From the NCBI GenBank assembly GCA_036936605.1, contig JAUPFV010000002.1, positions 217,489,046 to 217,553,045 of the forward strand: 64,000 bases of DNA, read 5' to 3'. The notes below the pieces were generated by a model. That model was not told the origin of the DNA. It did not search any database and saw nothing but the letters and a program-made list of their open reading frames with translations. This DNA comes from Limnanthes douglasii subsp. nivea. Its lineage: Eukaryota > Streptophyta > Magnoliopsida > Brassicales > Limnanthaceae. Position 1 is the first letter of the stretch. Every line of letters starts with the position of its first letter. This document shows positions 22,013-32,865 of the stretch, one piece after another. Position numbers and translations under genes: made by a program.

Positions 22013-23494
22013 CTCACGAACCTCAGATCTTGCAAGTCAGAATATTGGTCAATGGAAATATGTGAGAGGCAGAGGCATTTACCGAATAATTGTTTTCTCT
22101 TTTCTTTTATCTAAAAGTTCAAGGGGTATTTCAATATAACCTATTCTTTTCCACACTTGATATAACTCGTTTATTTTACAATACGAAAGCTCAACTCATT
22201 TTTTTGTTATGGTATAGCTCATATACAACGTCTGCTTTTATAAATGTTTATACCTCAACCTATTTTCTGGCCAACAATATGGTATAAGCTAGATCGATAG
22301 CTTGTTCGATACATAAATTGATAAATCGATTGAGCAAGGGGAAACTTACACAGCAGAAAGACCACTAAAAGAACCACCACATGGTTAGCTTGATCTAGGT
22401 CACTCTAGTCAACACTCTCGAAGTCTAAATTAAGATTACTCAAGCTCTTCCAAAGGGAGTAGAGGAACCATTACTCCACGAACAACATGAATATTTGTTT
22501 GTTACGATTTAAGATAAGCTATAAGGAGTGGGCATGCATCCATGATATGCAACTACCAGACGTCATAAAGGAAAAAACTAATCAAGTATTTACGTAAATT
22601 CTCCTAAATAATAGCAACAAGAGTCGAATAATTAGATAATCATGGGCGGAAAATTAAAAAAGAGGTCATTAAATATATCTTATTTTAATGAAGATCACTC
22701 GAGACCTCTTAAATTTTATGTAGATGGAGAATAAAAAAGGTCCCAACTTGACTTCATTCAACATCATCTTAACCTCATTCTACTTTAACATGGCATCAGG
22801 TCAAATCGACCTCGCTCAGCCTCAACTTGGCCTAACTGAGGAGCCTTTCATTGAATAAAGGTTGAGAAAAGGGTTTTTAAAATAAACAATCTCACTTACG
22901 GGCCCTTCGCTTAGTTTAACAAATAAAATTATAATAATGATTTTAACCAGCTCAACTCGACTTCCTTTATCATCTCTTGGACTCATTTTGTCTTTGGTCA
23001 GCCTTAACTCGGCAGCAGTCGGGCTTCATTCAGCCTAATCTCAATCTTATTTAGGATCTTCTTGCTCAACAAAGCTCAACCTCAGGTTAGCTTCATATCG
23101 GCCTCAATTTAGCATTAACTCAATCTCATTAAAGAAGCACTCTGTCAACAAAAATGAAAATAATTGCTTTCAAATTAAAGTGAGCTCACTCAAAAATCTC
23201 CCGCTTAGAAAATCCTAGACATAACAAAACCTCAACTTGGAGGTTAAAGGCCACCAAAACATAGAACTTTGACATATTGAGATCGAAACACTCTAATTAC
23301 TTGTAAGAAAGAAAATAAGTAAGGGGAGTTACCGAGACAATATAAAATATCATTGATAAAATATAAAATTTCATCTAAGTAGAGAACAAATAAAATCAAG
23401 TAAGCATTTAAAACTTTAGCCTTGTATCTTTCTATTAAGTAAGAATGAACTAGACAATGACTTGACCTCTCTCGGCCAGAAGACGCATCCATGC
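22013..23494. other. Spacer with degenerate CTCAACTTGGCC-type repeats
   Basis: From about 22,750 to 23,230 short variants of cctcaacttggcctaac, cagcctaatctcaatc and related phrases recur without a fixed period. This resembles the non-coding part of an old retroelement. The duplication ends inside it at 22,958. No coding region is recognised. Confidence 0.4.
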
Positions 23495-24155
23495 ACAACT
23501 AAGACTTGGCCATAATGGCCAATTCATGGTAAAAATATGGTCACACATGATTGCCCGACAAGAAGGCTTAGCCTCAAAAGACCAATCATACCAAGGTCGG
23601 GTCGCGCAACCATGTGCGACCAAGGTTTCGATAACTTGGTTAAGTCATGGCCAAATATTGGTTATACACGGTTGAATGACCAGATGAATTGGCCATGATG
23701 ACCAAGCCCACCTAGGCCAGGTCATGTAACTATGCACGACCAAGGCTTGGCTATTGTGGCCAAGTCATGGACTTGATCTGGTCGCGTACGACTACGCGAC
23801 TAGAAGGCTTGACCATCGTGGCCAAGCCATCTCGACCTATTTATGCAACCATACACGATAAAAGGTTGTCTATATGACATAGCCATGACCTTGTCCTTGT
23901 TGCGTATGGTTATGTGACCTGATCGAGGATAGTTTGGCCTTAATAACCAATTCACCTTGGTCAGGTCACACATTTATGTGCGACTGTGGCTTGGACAAAC
24001 TGCCAGGACATGGCTTTGGTCTAGTCGTTCATGGTTGCGCAACCAGATGGTTTGGCCTCAATGTCCAAGCCCTCTAGGATATGTCACGCAACCGTATGCA
24101 ACTAAGGCTTGGAAACGTTGGTCAAGCCATAGCCTAGGTTTTGTAATACATAGAG
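23495..24155. repeat. 60-bp minisatellite with palindromic core, about 11 units
   Basis: Variants of aaggcttggccatnntggccaagtcatgg recur at about 23,502, 23,563, 23,622, 23,683, 23,743, 23,805, 23,863, 23,930, 23,987, 24,047 and 24,107, a period close to 60 bp. The linker in many units is palindromic: gtcgcgta/tacgcgac at 23,781-23,800; ggtcgc/gcgacc at 23,600-23,621; ggttgcgcaacc near 24,031. Distinctly more G+C-rich than its surroundings. Confidence 0.85.
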
Positions 24156-25095
24156 TTCCATCTTCATCAAGTCCGAGATATGCCTCAGGTCACCCCACAT
24201 TCGAGTAACTACATCACCCACAATATTAATAGTATGTAGTATAATGATTGATAATTCTGACCGTGCAAATGAACCATCTCACAACTACGATATTGTAGCC
24301 CTAAGGATGTACACTGCACTAATAAAGCATCCAAAAGTCCAGACAATTTTTTGCACCAATAAGAATGATTCTATCATGGACTCTCTCAAAATCACGACCA
24401 TTATGTAAAGATTAAATAAGTCATATAGAGAAGTGGTGAAACTTAGAGAGAAAATTTAATGGTGAAAGCAAAGAGACATTGTAATTATAATCTTCCTTAT
24501 GAAATAAATATATGTAGTTTACAAATTCATATCATGTTTGTCTCTCCGATCTTGTTTATATTTTATATATAAAGTTTAACTTGTTGGGTGAGTTTTTACC
24601 TCACCGATGCCATTGGTACACAATGGGTCGTACGACATGTACATAAGTGATAATTTTAAAACCTACCTTCACTTTCATAGCATTTTCATTCATTTTTTTC
24701 TTTCATTTTTTAAAAATGTATATTTGTTTTTAAGTTGTAGATTTAGACTAAAAACAAGTTTAATGTTTTTAAAAATAACCTTGTTCAAGATTTTGATTTC
24801 TAAAATAAAATTGTTTCTTTTTTGTCTTAAGTTAGTTTTAATATTTTTAAATTAGAATGACACAAATGTTACTTAAAGAAATGCTTTCAACTTAGTGTTT
24901 GAAAACAAAAAATCATGTCTTCGTGTTGTTTTGAAATATAACTATTGGATAATAGTTTAGTTTGACCCTAAAATCATACTATAGATATTTTATAAATGAT
25001 TGTTTACAAATTTATTTGATTCCAAACTAAATTATAATAATAATTTGAAGTATAATTGTTGTAGAAATATATACTAAAACATTAAATCAATCTAG
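24156..25095. other. A+T-rich spacer
   Basis: No gene, repeat array or element border recognised up to the copia LTR. Confidence 0.5.
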
Positions 25096-25179
25096 TGACC
25101 AAATTGGAGAAAGAATAAAGTTTTATTTTACGTATTATAAATATATACCGAGAACTCCAATCATAATACTAAGAATATA
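25096..25179 (-). repeat. Copia left LTR, first part
   Basis: Shares aaattggagaaagaataaa with the right LTR (36,775-36,968). It continues after the LINE at 32,331-32,455, sharing agttcataattct and atttaggatgacatctcc. Confidence 0.8.
25163..25179. repeat. Target-site duplication of full-length LINE, left (17 bp)
   Basis: ataatactaagaatata, repeated exactly at 32,314-32,330. Confidence 0.95.
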
Positions 25180-25586
25180 GAACATAACGAACAGGGGCGA
25201 AAAACAACTCTTTAGGCCTCCAAGAAACCTAAAGGGTAATCTTGAATTTCCGATGGGCCAAGCCCGGTAAATTGAGAAGCCATTCTCAACCATACAAACT
25301 CAGTAACCCTACTCTTCAGATCTAGCCTCCTCACAATCTTTCTCTCGACAGCCTCTCTCTCTACCAAATCTAGCCAAATCTAGCCACGGAAGAAAATCGA
25401 TTACCCAAACCTAGATCCGTTCTTCATCTTGAAGAACGAGAGCTTTTAGATCTACAAAACAACACCCCAAATACAAATTCTTGCAAAAATCTACATCAAA
25501 ATAACCTAATAACAGAGGCTCGTTTCTTCGAAAACCCCGTTTTCGAAAGAAATGAGTCTCTGACTAGCGATTCTTGCAAAGAAAAA

Positions 25587-27741
25587 ATGGAGATTTCTGA
25601 GCAACCAGCTCATCAACGAAGATCGTACGCAGAAGCGGTGAAGGTGGGAAAGGAGTCACTGCCAATCCTTGCTGGATCTACTGGAGGCTTCAAGCACAGC
25701 AATGTCGAAATAGGAGCAGAGGATGGATACACATATGTAAGATTTTGCGAAAAAGATAAGTTTTTCCTTAACTCCTCATCTACTTATACATTAATGGCTA
25801 AATTTTCTTATGCATGTCCTACTGCACCTGAATTTAGGTCGTATTTAGATTCTTTAAACTTGATTGGTAAATACAGTATGTACAAATGGGATTTTAGGCA
25901 TGTATTTATTGAGTTTGAGAATATGAAAGATGTAAAAAGTTTTTGGAAACAGAATGTTAGATCTATGGGTCAATATATGTTTAGGATTTTGAAGTGGTGT
26001 CCTGATTTTAATCCTAAACGGGAGTCGCCTTTGACTCCTGTTTGGGTCTCTTTCCCCAGACTGCCTGAATTTATGTAAAATATAGACACTATTGAAAACC
26101 TAGCTAAAGCAGTAGGAGTTCCTTTAGATTCTTGGTTGCCAAGCAAGAATAGGGCTAGTTATAATAAATGTGAAGTCTGGACGGTCTTAGATGTATCTAG
26201 TGTTCTTCCTCAGAAAATATGGGTCAGTTTTGGTGATAAGGATGGGTATTGGCAGGATGTAGTCTATAGAAACATGCCTGGTTATTGTAGAAAATGTAGA
26301 ATCTAGGACATAAGGATAATGCATGTAAATCTGAAGACCTAGAATTTAAGAAAGAACAGAATTTAAAAAAACTTGTTATAAAAGCAAAGGATAAAAAGAA
26401 TAATAACATTTGGATTCCTAAACCTATAAATAATAAAGAGTTTATTAACAGTGTATTAACAGATATGAATGAAACTACACAAAGCATGAATGATAAATCT
26501 ACTAATGCTATAATCAATAGTGATATTGATAATGTTACAAAAAATGCTTTTCATAAAACTACAAAAAATCTTGAATATGTTGAAAACTCTAATAATGTTA
26601 ATCAGATTGTATGTGTGTCTGAATATATTGATGAGTCTTTACATGTTATAAAGAATCAGTCTACATGTATAAAAGAAAATGCATCTGATAAATCTGATAA
26701 ACCTTTAAATGATATATCTGATGTCATGACTGATAGTTTGAAAGTTGCATCTGATGTTAGGACTGATAATCTGAATGTTGCATCTGTTGTTATGACTGAT
26801 ATATCTTTGCAATTTGGAATATCTGATAAAGATAATCATATTACATGCGTTGAATCTGATGAATCTTTGCAATTTGGAACTTTTGATAGAATCAATCAGT
26901 CTACATGTATAAAAGAAACTGTATCTTTGAATGCTGATAAAGATAATCAAATTTCTTTGAATGATGTATCTGATGTTATGACTGCTAATTTGAATGCTGC
27001 ATCTGTTGTTATGACTGATAAATCTTTGCAATTTGGAACTTTTGATAAGGATAATCATATTACTTGCATTGAATCTGATGAATCTTTGCAATTTGGAACT
27101 TTTGATAGAATCAATCAGTCTACATGTATAAAAGGAAATGTATCTTTGACTGATAAAGATAATCAATTTTCTTTGAATGATGTATCTGATGCTATGACTG
27201 CTAATCTGAATGCTGCATCTGCTGTTATGTCTGATAAATCTTTGTGTATTGCATCTAATATCAATGCTGAGGAATCTTGCTTATTAAATGTTGCTTCTGG
27301 TAATATGGATAATCAAACTAGACATTTAAGTATGGCTCTGAATGATGACATTAGTTGTGTTTTTGAAAATGTTGAAGTTAGGCAAGTATGTAATCATGTA
27401 GTATCTGTTGATAATAATGTAAATTTGACTGACTTTCAAGATGTTCCTGTAGTTGTTACAAATATGAATATTGAAAATGCTGTTGAATCTATGGTTAAAA
27501 ATAATCCTTTTAATGCATTATTAGAAGAGGATTTAGATGAGTTAGGTGAATCTGTTACTAATAGTAAAATATTAAGCCTTTCACCTAATAAAAGGAATTG
27601 GATGGGAATTTAAGTTTACCTGTTTCTCCTATGCATAGGAAAATTAAGCCTTCTTTAAATAACTTGCTTAGAAGATCTTCTAGGAGCAAGCTTCATATAA
27701 AAACTAGTAACCCTAAAGGACCTATTGGACCCTCAAAATAA
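25587..27741 (+). pseudogene. LINE ORF1 (nucleic-acid-binding gag-like protein), three lesions
   Basis: The ATG at 25,587 sits in a favourable aaaATGG context. The first about 160 residues resemble the N-terminal domain of plant LINE/gag-like proteins (SYAEAVKVGKES; LMAKFSYACPTAPEFRSYLD; LKWCPDFNPKRESPLTPVWV). Lesions: TAA at 26,076-26,078; a 1-nt shift near 26,301-26,303 inside a CCHC zinc knuckle (C-x2-C-x4-H-x4-C, spanning 26,286-26,325); and another shift near 27,605. Reading across the last shift gives a basic tail (RRSSRSKLH) and a stop at 27,739-27,741, eight nt before ORF2. A long Asp/Asn/Ser-rich region (26,465-27,600) contains a 73-residue tandem repeat. ORF1 protein is expected to bind LINE RNA. 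Confidence 0.85.
26800..27240 (+). repeat. 219-bp tandem repeat inside LINE ORF1
   Basis: The phrase gaatctttgcaatttggaac recurs at 26,861 and 27,080, 219 bp (73 codons) apart, within two similar blocks that keep the frame. The repeated peptide includes SLQFGTFDRINQSTCIK and SLNDVSD. Confidence 0.85.
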
Positions 27742-27749
27742 CTATTAAT

Positions 27750-28463
27750 ATGACTTTAAAAATGCTAAATTGGAATGCAAGAGGAATAGGTAATATTAAA
27801 ACTATTAGAAGGATTAAAAATTTGACTAAAAAGCATCTCATTAATGTGTTAGCTCTGCAAGAACCTATGGTAGCAGTAGATAGAAGCATAGAAATTTGTA
27901 CCAAATTGGGTTTTGAATCTATTCAAGTTAATACAAGTAATAAAATTTGGATCCTATGGAGGAATGGTTTTGTAGTTGAACAGATAGATAACTTTGAACA
28001 ACTTCTAAGTGTTAGAATTAGTCATTCTGCATATAGGGAGATTGTCTTGCTTACTATGGTATATGCTAAATGTAATATTAGTCATAGACTTACTCTATGG
28101 AATCAACTTAGAACTATATTTGTTACTATGTTGCCTTGGCTAGTTGTAGGTGATTTTAATTCTATATCTAATATTAATGAACAAAAATCTTGTAATAATT
28201 TGCATACTAGAAGTTTAGATGAGTTTAATGAAATGATCCTTGATTGTAAATTAGAAGACCCTGGCTATATAGGATCAAATTTTACATGGACTAATAAAAG
28301 AAAGTGGAAAAGGCTAGATAGATGCTTGTATAATGAAGTTTGGAGAGACACTTTTAATCTGACTAGGGTTGAGCATTTGGCCAGAACCTGTTCAGACCAT
28401 TCGCCTCTATTAATATCTATCTCTAAGCAAACTAACTTTCAGAAAACATCCTTTAGATTTTAA
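27750..28463 (+). CDS. LINE ORF2, endonuclease part
   Basis: The 237-codon opening of ORF2 carries the apurinic/apyrimidinic-type endonuclease that nicks the target DNA. Motifs in order: KMLNWNARGIGN (near residue 4), LALQEP (near 35), WLVVGDFNSI (near 130) and CSDHSPLLI (near 217). These carry the usual Asn, Glu, Asp/Asn and Asp-His active-site residues, all present. The start ATG lies 8 nt after the ORF1 stop. The frame ends at TAA 28,461-28,463 and resumes in the same frame after one codon, within the F-R-F-x-N-M-W segment that continues in intact relatives. I read the stop as a point mutation, not a true end. Confidence 0.9.
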   Translation: MTLKMLNWNARGIGNIKTIRRIKNLTKKHLINVLALQEPMVAVDRSIEICTKLGFESIQVNTSNKIWILWRNGFVVEQIDNFEQLLSVRISHSAYREIVLLTMVYAKCNISHRLTLWNQLRTIFVTMLPWLVVGDFNSISNINEQKSCNNLHTRSLDEFNEMILDCKLEDPGYIGSNFTWTNKRKWKRLDRCLYNEVWRDTFNLTRVEHLARTCSDHSPLLISISKQTNFQKTSFRF

Positions 28464-28466
28464 AAT

Positions 28467-31400
28467 ATGTGGTTAAAGCATGATGAATTTATGAAAACAG
28501 TAGAAAATAATTGGTCTATACCTTTGAATGACTCTTCTAATATATACATATTTTGGTCTAAACTTAAGAGATTAAAAAAGCATCTAAAAGATTGGAATAA
28601 GAACACCTTTGGAAACATATTTGTTAATATAAATAAGATTGAAGATGATATAAAACTTGCTGAAATAATGATTGAAGAAGATAATTCTGATGAAAATCAA
28701 CTGAAACTTAAAGAACTGAATGCAACTCTGTTAAATTTGCTTGAAAAAGAAGAAATCTATTGGTGTCAAAAAAGTTATGCAAACTGGACAGTAGAAGGTG
28801 ATAATAATTCCTCAACTTTTCATAATTATGTTAGGAAAAGAAAAGTTAAAAACAGAATCAATGGAATTTTTGATAATAATATTTGGATAGAAGAAGAAAA
28901 GTTGATAGGGCTTTCTGCTGTAGATCACTTTAAAAATTTACTGAATAAGCCATCTTTAATGCATGATTTGAGTACTGTTAGAAGTGTTATACCAAGTATC
29001 TTAACAGAACATAATAATAACAGTATATTGAAAGAACCAAATTTTGAAGAGTTGTATGATATAATTAAGTCTCTGAACAAAAACAGTGCTCCTGGAGTTG
29101 ATGGTTTCAACTCCAGGTTTTACCTTGCTTGTTGGTCTATAGTTAAGTTTGACTTAATGAAAGCTGTTAAAGAATACTTTATAAGTTCTGATATACCTAA
29201 AGGAATGTTCTCAACTTTGATCTGTTTAATACCTAAAGTAACATCTCCTAAACTATGGTCTCAATTCAGACCAATCAGTCTTTGCTCTGTATTTAATATA
29301 TTAATATCTAAACTTATACAAAATAGAATTGCTAAGCTATTACCTTTTATTATCTCTGAGGAACAGGGTGCATATGTTGAGAATATGATGATACAAGAAA
29401 ATATATTGATAGTTCAAGAATTAGTAAAAGATTTAAATAGGAAAGTTAGAGGTGATAACATTATTTTGAGTCTTGATATGTCCAAAGCATTTGATAATCT
29501 TGAGTTTAGGTTCATATATGAAGTAATGTCTGCTTTTGGTTTTAATGATTTAGTTATTGGTTTGATAAGGAAGTCTATAGAAAACTCTTCATTCTCTGTT
29601 ATAACTAATGGTATTACCTCTGGATACTTTGGATCTAAGAATGGTCTTAGGCAGGGTGATCCCCTATCACCTTGTCTATTTATTATTGCAGAAGAGTTTT
29701 TCATTATAGGTATAAAAGCACTAGTAGAGCAGCAAAAAATTAAACCCTATAGTATGAAAAGTAACTTAAACATTAGTTGTCTAGCTTACGCTGATGATAT
29801 TATATTATTTGTAAATGGGTCTTTATCTAGTATTAGGAATCTAGTTTATTTCTTAGAAGTATATCAAAATCTATCTGGTCAGAAATTGAATAAGGAAAAG
29901 TCCTCCTTTCTAGCTTCTTCAAAAATAAACAGAATTAGACTAGATAACCTTAAAGAGTTTTTAGGTTTCAAGTTTTCGAAACTGCCTTTTACATACTTAG
30001 GAATACCTATACACTCTAATAACTTTGCTGAACATTACGAAGGATTAATAGATAAAGTTAAGGATAAGATTCATGAATGGAATTCCAAATATATATCTTT
30101 TGGTGGCAAGATAACACTAATAAGCTCAGTATTAATGTCTTATCCTATATATTATCTACAATCTACTAAATTGCCTTTAAAAGTCATTAATAGGTTTTAT
30201 AAGTTATTAAATAAATTCCTTTGGGGTTGTAATGAATCTAACAGAAGCATGATCTGGACAAACTGGTTAAGTCTGTGTAAGCCTTTTAAAGAAAATGGCC
30301 TTAACTTTAGATCACTAGAAGATATTCAAACTACTTTTGCTTATAAACTATGGTTTTCATTTAGAAGCAAAGAAACTTTATGGTCAAAACTATTAAAATC
30401 TAAATACTGTAATAATATACATCCCTTACAAGCTAGACTTAGGAATACTGATTCTAAGATTTGGAAAAGAATGTTGAATGTTAGATTAGAAGCTGAAAAA
30501 CAAATTAGATGGAAGATTGGTCAAGGAAATATAGATTTTTGGCTAGATCAATGGAGTGATATGAAGCCTTTAATTCTGTTAACTGATACAAATTATATGC
30601 ATTATGAACAAACCAAGGTAAATGAGTACATTATTAATAATACTTGGAATGTATTAAAACTTCAAGATAGTTTACCAATACAGTATGTTAATATGGTTAT
30701 TAAAACAGAAATATGCCAAAATGTTTTAAACTTTGCTGTTTGGAAGTTATCAGATGATGGATCATTTAATCTCAAGGAAACAGTTTTAAAAGTAAGGCAA
30801 AAATATCCTATATCTACAATAAAAGATAGAGTATGGAACAAGCTTTCACCCAAAAAATGTTCTTTTTGTGTTTGGAGAGTATTGAATAATGTGATAAGTG
30901 TTGATACAATACTTCAGACTAAAGGTTTTTATCTAGCTAGTAAATGTGCATTTTGTGACAGTATTGAGTCTTTACACCATGTTTTTATCTCTTGTGAAAT
31001 AGCTTGGTTGGTATGGAGTTATTTTTCTGAAAAGTTTAATATTAACATAGGTAGACATATGACTGTTAATCATATGGTGAATGTTTGGTTACTATCATCT
31101 TCAAAGAGAGTTCACATTAGAACAGTAGTACCATCAATAATAATTTGGAACATCCGGAAAGCTAGAAATAACTACAGACATAATAATGTTTCTATAACAC
31201 ATAGACAGATTATTAGGCATGTACTTTTAATGATAACATCTTTGGACTTTGCATGTAAATTAACTAAGAAGCATTGGTATCCTGACTTACAAGCAGCTAG
31301 AGAACTAGGTTGTTATAATCATATAAAGATAGCCAAATCATTTAGATATGTTAAGTGGGAAAAGCCTGTTTGTAATCGAGTAAAGCTTAATTGTGATGGA

Positions 31401-31829
31401 TCATCCTTAAGTAATGGTGAATCAGGTTATGGTTATATAGTTAGAGATAATTTGGGAATGATTATAATTGCAAAAGGAAATGTTATAGGAAAAAGTTCTC
31501 CTATTTGTGCTGAAATTGCTGGATTACTTAATGGTTTAACATATTGTAAAGAATCGGATCTAAAACTTGTTGATATTGAAATTGATTGCCTACCATTATT
31601 AAATATGCTTGCATCTGGCTTTAGACCATGGTATTTAGATCAATGTATTCTGTGCTGTAGAAAATTGATTACCTCACAAATGTCTATCAAACATATTTAT
31701 AGGGAGCAAAATCTGGCAGCAGATTGGCTGTCCAAACATGCATTGAAAGTTAAAAGTAGTTTTAGTATTTCAACACAGCATGATTTCAATGAATTATCTA
31801 ATATACTAATGGCTGATGCATTAGGTTAA
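28467..31829 (+). CDS. LINE ORF2, reverse transcriptase and RNase H part
   Basis: 1,120 codons in the same frame as the endonuclease part. In order: YANWTVEGDNNSSTFHNYV; SAPGVDGFNSRFY; FRPISLCSVFNILISKLI; LSLDMSKAFDNLEF; GLRQGDPLSPCLFI; catalytic YADD (residues 441-444, 29,787-29,798); zinc-binding region (KKCSFCVWRVL, CAFCDSIESLHHVFISC); and RNase H at the C-terminus (LNCDGSSLSNGE, CAEIAGLLNGL, DIEIDCLPLL, QNLAADWLSKH). The catalytic Asp and Glu residues of both enzymes are present. It makes LINE cDNA at the nicked target. As written it is cut off from the endonuclease by a single stop; the ATG at 28,467 is simply the next methionine. Confidence 0.95.
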   Translation: MWLKHDEFMKTVENNWSIPLNDSSNIYIFWSKLKRLKKHLKDWNKNTFGNIFVNINKIEDDIKLAEIMIEEDNSDENQLKLKELNATLLNLLEKEEIYWCQKSYANWTVEGDNNSSTFHNYVRKRKVKNRINGIFDNNIWIEEEKLIGLSAVDHFKNLLNKPSLMHDLSTVRSVIPSILTEHNNNSILKEPNFEELYDIIKSLNKNSAPGVDGFNSRFYLACWSIVKFDLMKAVKEYFISSDIPKGMFSTLICLIPKVTSPKLWSQFRPISLCSVFNILISKLIQNRIAKLLPFIISEEQGAYVENMMIQENILIVQELVKDLNRKVRGDNIILSLDMSKAFDNLEFRFIYEVMSAFGFNDLVIGLIRKSIENSSFSVITNGITSGYFGSKNGLRQGDPLSPCLFIIAEEFFIIGIKALVEQQKIKPYSMKSNLNISCLAYADDIILFVNGSLSSIRNLVYFLEVYQNLSGQKLNKEKSSFLASSKINRIRLDNLKEFLGFKFSKLPFTYLGIPIHSNNFAEHYEGLIDKVKDKIHEWNSKYISFGGKITLISSVLMSYPIYYLQSTKLPLKVINRFYKLLNKFLWGCNESNRSMIWTNWLSLCKPFKENGLNFRSLEDIQTTFAYKLWFSFRSKETLWSKLLKSKYCNNIHPLQARLRNTDSKIWKRMLNVRLEAEKQIRWKIGQGNIDFWLDQWSDMKPLILLTDTNYMHYEQTKVNEYIINNTWNVLKLQDSLPIQYVNMVIKTEICQNVLNFAVWKLSDDGSFNLKETVLKVRQKYPISTIKDRVWNKLSPKKCSFCVWRVLNNVISVDTILQTKGFYLASKCAFCDSIESLHHVFISCEIAWLVWSYFSEKFNINIGRHMTVNHMVNVWLLSSSKRVHIRTVVPSIIIWNIRKARNNYRHNNVSITHRQIIRHVLLMITSLDFACKLTKKHWYPDLQAARELGCYNHIKIAKSFRYVKWEKPVCNRVKLNCDGSSLSNGESGYGYIVRDNLGMIIIAKGNVIGKSSPICAEIAGLLNGLTYCKESDLKLVDIEIDCLPLLNMLASGFRPWYLDQCILCCRKLITSQMSIKHIYREQNLAADWLSKHALKVKSSFSISTQHDFNELSNILMADALG

Positions 31830-32009
31830 GGAAATTTTCGCTATGTTTAGTATCTGATTTCTCTTGTTAACACTAACTTTGTTCAAGCAAGTCGATAGAC
31901 TTGACTAAGTATTTTGGTTGCAGATTCAGGTTATAAACATAGACTTGGCATTGGAAAAGAGGATAAGTAGCTGAATGAAAACACATTAAAGTAACTGGAT
32001 GCTGAAGTA

Positions 32010-32142
32010 CGAAGACATCTGAATGCAGGCGCATGAAGGGAGCTGAATGAAGGCATGAAGGGAGCTGAATGCAGACATGAAGGTAGCTGAATGCAGACAC
32101 AAGAAGGCAGTTGAATGCAGTCACACGAAGGCAGTTGAAGGA
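32010..32142. repeat. 22-24-bp minisatellite in LINE 3' UTR, about 6 units
   Basis: Variants of gaagggagctgaatgcagacat repeated about six times. The minus-strand open frame here is a by-product. Confidence 0.85.
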
Positions 32143-32313
32143 GGAATAAGGAAATACAAGTTGAAGTATTGTTGAGTTTAGTAGACCTAGGTATATTATT
32201 TAGGTTGTTTATTCAGATTCTTCATTGTATAATGATATGAGTTATCAGCTCATAAACTATTTTGTAACACATTTTTTAAAAAGTAATAAAAAGTTCTTTT
32301 CTTGGGAAAAAAA

Positions 32314-32330
32314 ATAATACTAAGAATATA
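32314..32330. repeat. Target-site duplication of full-length LINE, right (17 bp)
   Basis: Exact repeat of 25,163-25,179, following the A tail. Confidence 0.95.
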
Positions 32331-32455
32331 TTACTTAATTAGCATATGGTTATGGGTGTTTAGTTTAGAGTCTTAAGTTCATAATTCTAAGTTTATACGA
32401 CAATTTTTTCATAATTTAGGATGACATCTCCACTAATTTATTATATGCTCTAATA
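32331..32455 (-). repeat. Copia left LTR, second part
   Basis: Shares agttcataattct, atttaggatgacatctcc and ctctaata with the right LTR. The minus-strand purine-rich tract aatcgggag next to its inner edge could be the polypurine tract. Confidence 0.8.
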
Positions 32456-32855
32456 CTCCCGATTAAGATGGATCCAACAAATTTATAGATCTAAGCTTGC
32501 TCAAAAGTATGTTGAAATGAACTGGAGATAATATTTTTGTGAACACATTAGCTAGTTGGTCATTATAACACATATATAAAGTGTCAACTAATTTAAATTG
32601 AACATATTTATAAATGTAGTCACAATCCACTAAAATATGTGTGGTTATTTCTTGGAAAATGATATTAGATGCAATGTGCATTGCAACCTGATTATCATAA
32701 AAAAAATATGAATGATGTTCGGGAAACCTAGATTAATAAAATAGACTATGAAACCATAGTAACTAATATGTTGCAGAAGCCATTACACGGTACTCAACTT
32801 CAGCCCTAAATTAGACGACCACATGTTGTTTTTTTACTTTTCCAAAACATCAGAT

Positions 32856-32865
32856 TACTGCCAAC
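32856..32865. repeat. Target-site duplication of MITE, left
   Basis: tactgccaac, repeated at 33,008-33,017. A 9- or 10-bp duplication fits Mutator-type elements. Confidence 0.88.

Larger units (their letters stand above)
1..22958. repeat. Segmental duplication, copy A (left end outside window)
   Basis: This block matches 41,938-61,074 in the same orientation and the same order of parts. Base 1 pairs with 41,938, and the match ends with the shared octamer ctcaactc at 22,951-22,958. Copy A is longer mainly because it contains a private LINE (15,928-19,430) and lacks several deletions found in copy B. A hand count over the subtilase part (4,757-5,937 against 46,688-47,868) gives about 20 differences in about 1.18 kb. 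The duplication is therefore recent relative to the decay of the genes inside it. Confidence 0.95.
25180..32313 (+). mobile_element. Nearly full-length L1-type LINE
   Basis: 7,134 bp between exact 17-bp target duplications, with a 5' UTR of about 400 bp, ORF1, an 8-nt gap, ORF2, a 3' UTR with a minisatellite and a short A tail. ORF2 holds an apurinic-type endonuclease, reverse transcriptase, zinc-binding region and C-terminal RNase H, the plan of plant L1-clade LINEs that acquired RNase H. I count only about four disabling lesions: three in ORF1 and one stop in ORF2. Insertion was therefore fairly recent. It is nested in the copia left LTR. Confidence 0.95.

Noticed and set aside
23957..24208. 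83-codon ORF
   Set aside because: Falls across the 60-bp minisatellite; the open frame is a by-product of the repeat.
26705..27166. 153-codon minus-strand ORF
   Set aside because: Shadow of the repeated, low-complexity LINE ORF1 on the other strand.
28461..28463. TAA between LINE endonuclease and reverse transcriptase as programmed readthrough
   Set aside because: It falls in a segment that is continuous in related LINEs, the context is not a known readthrough signal, and ORF1 of the same copy is also broken.
31873..32124. 83-codon minus-strand ORF with repeated Cys/His/Leu
   Set aside because: Produced by the LINE 3' UTR minisatellite.
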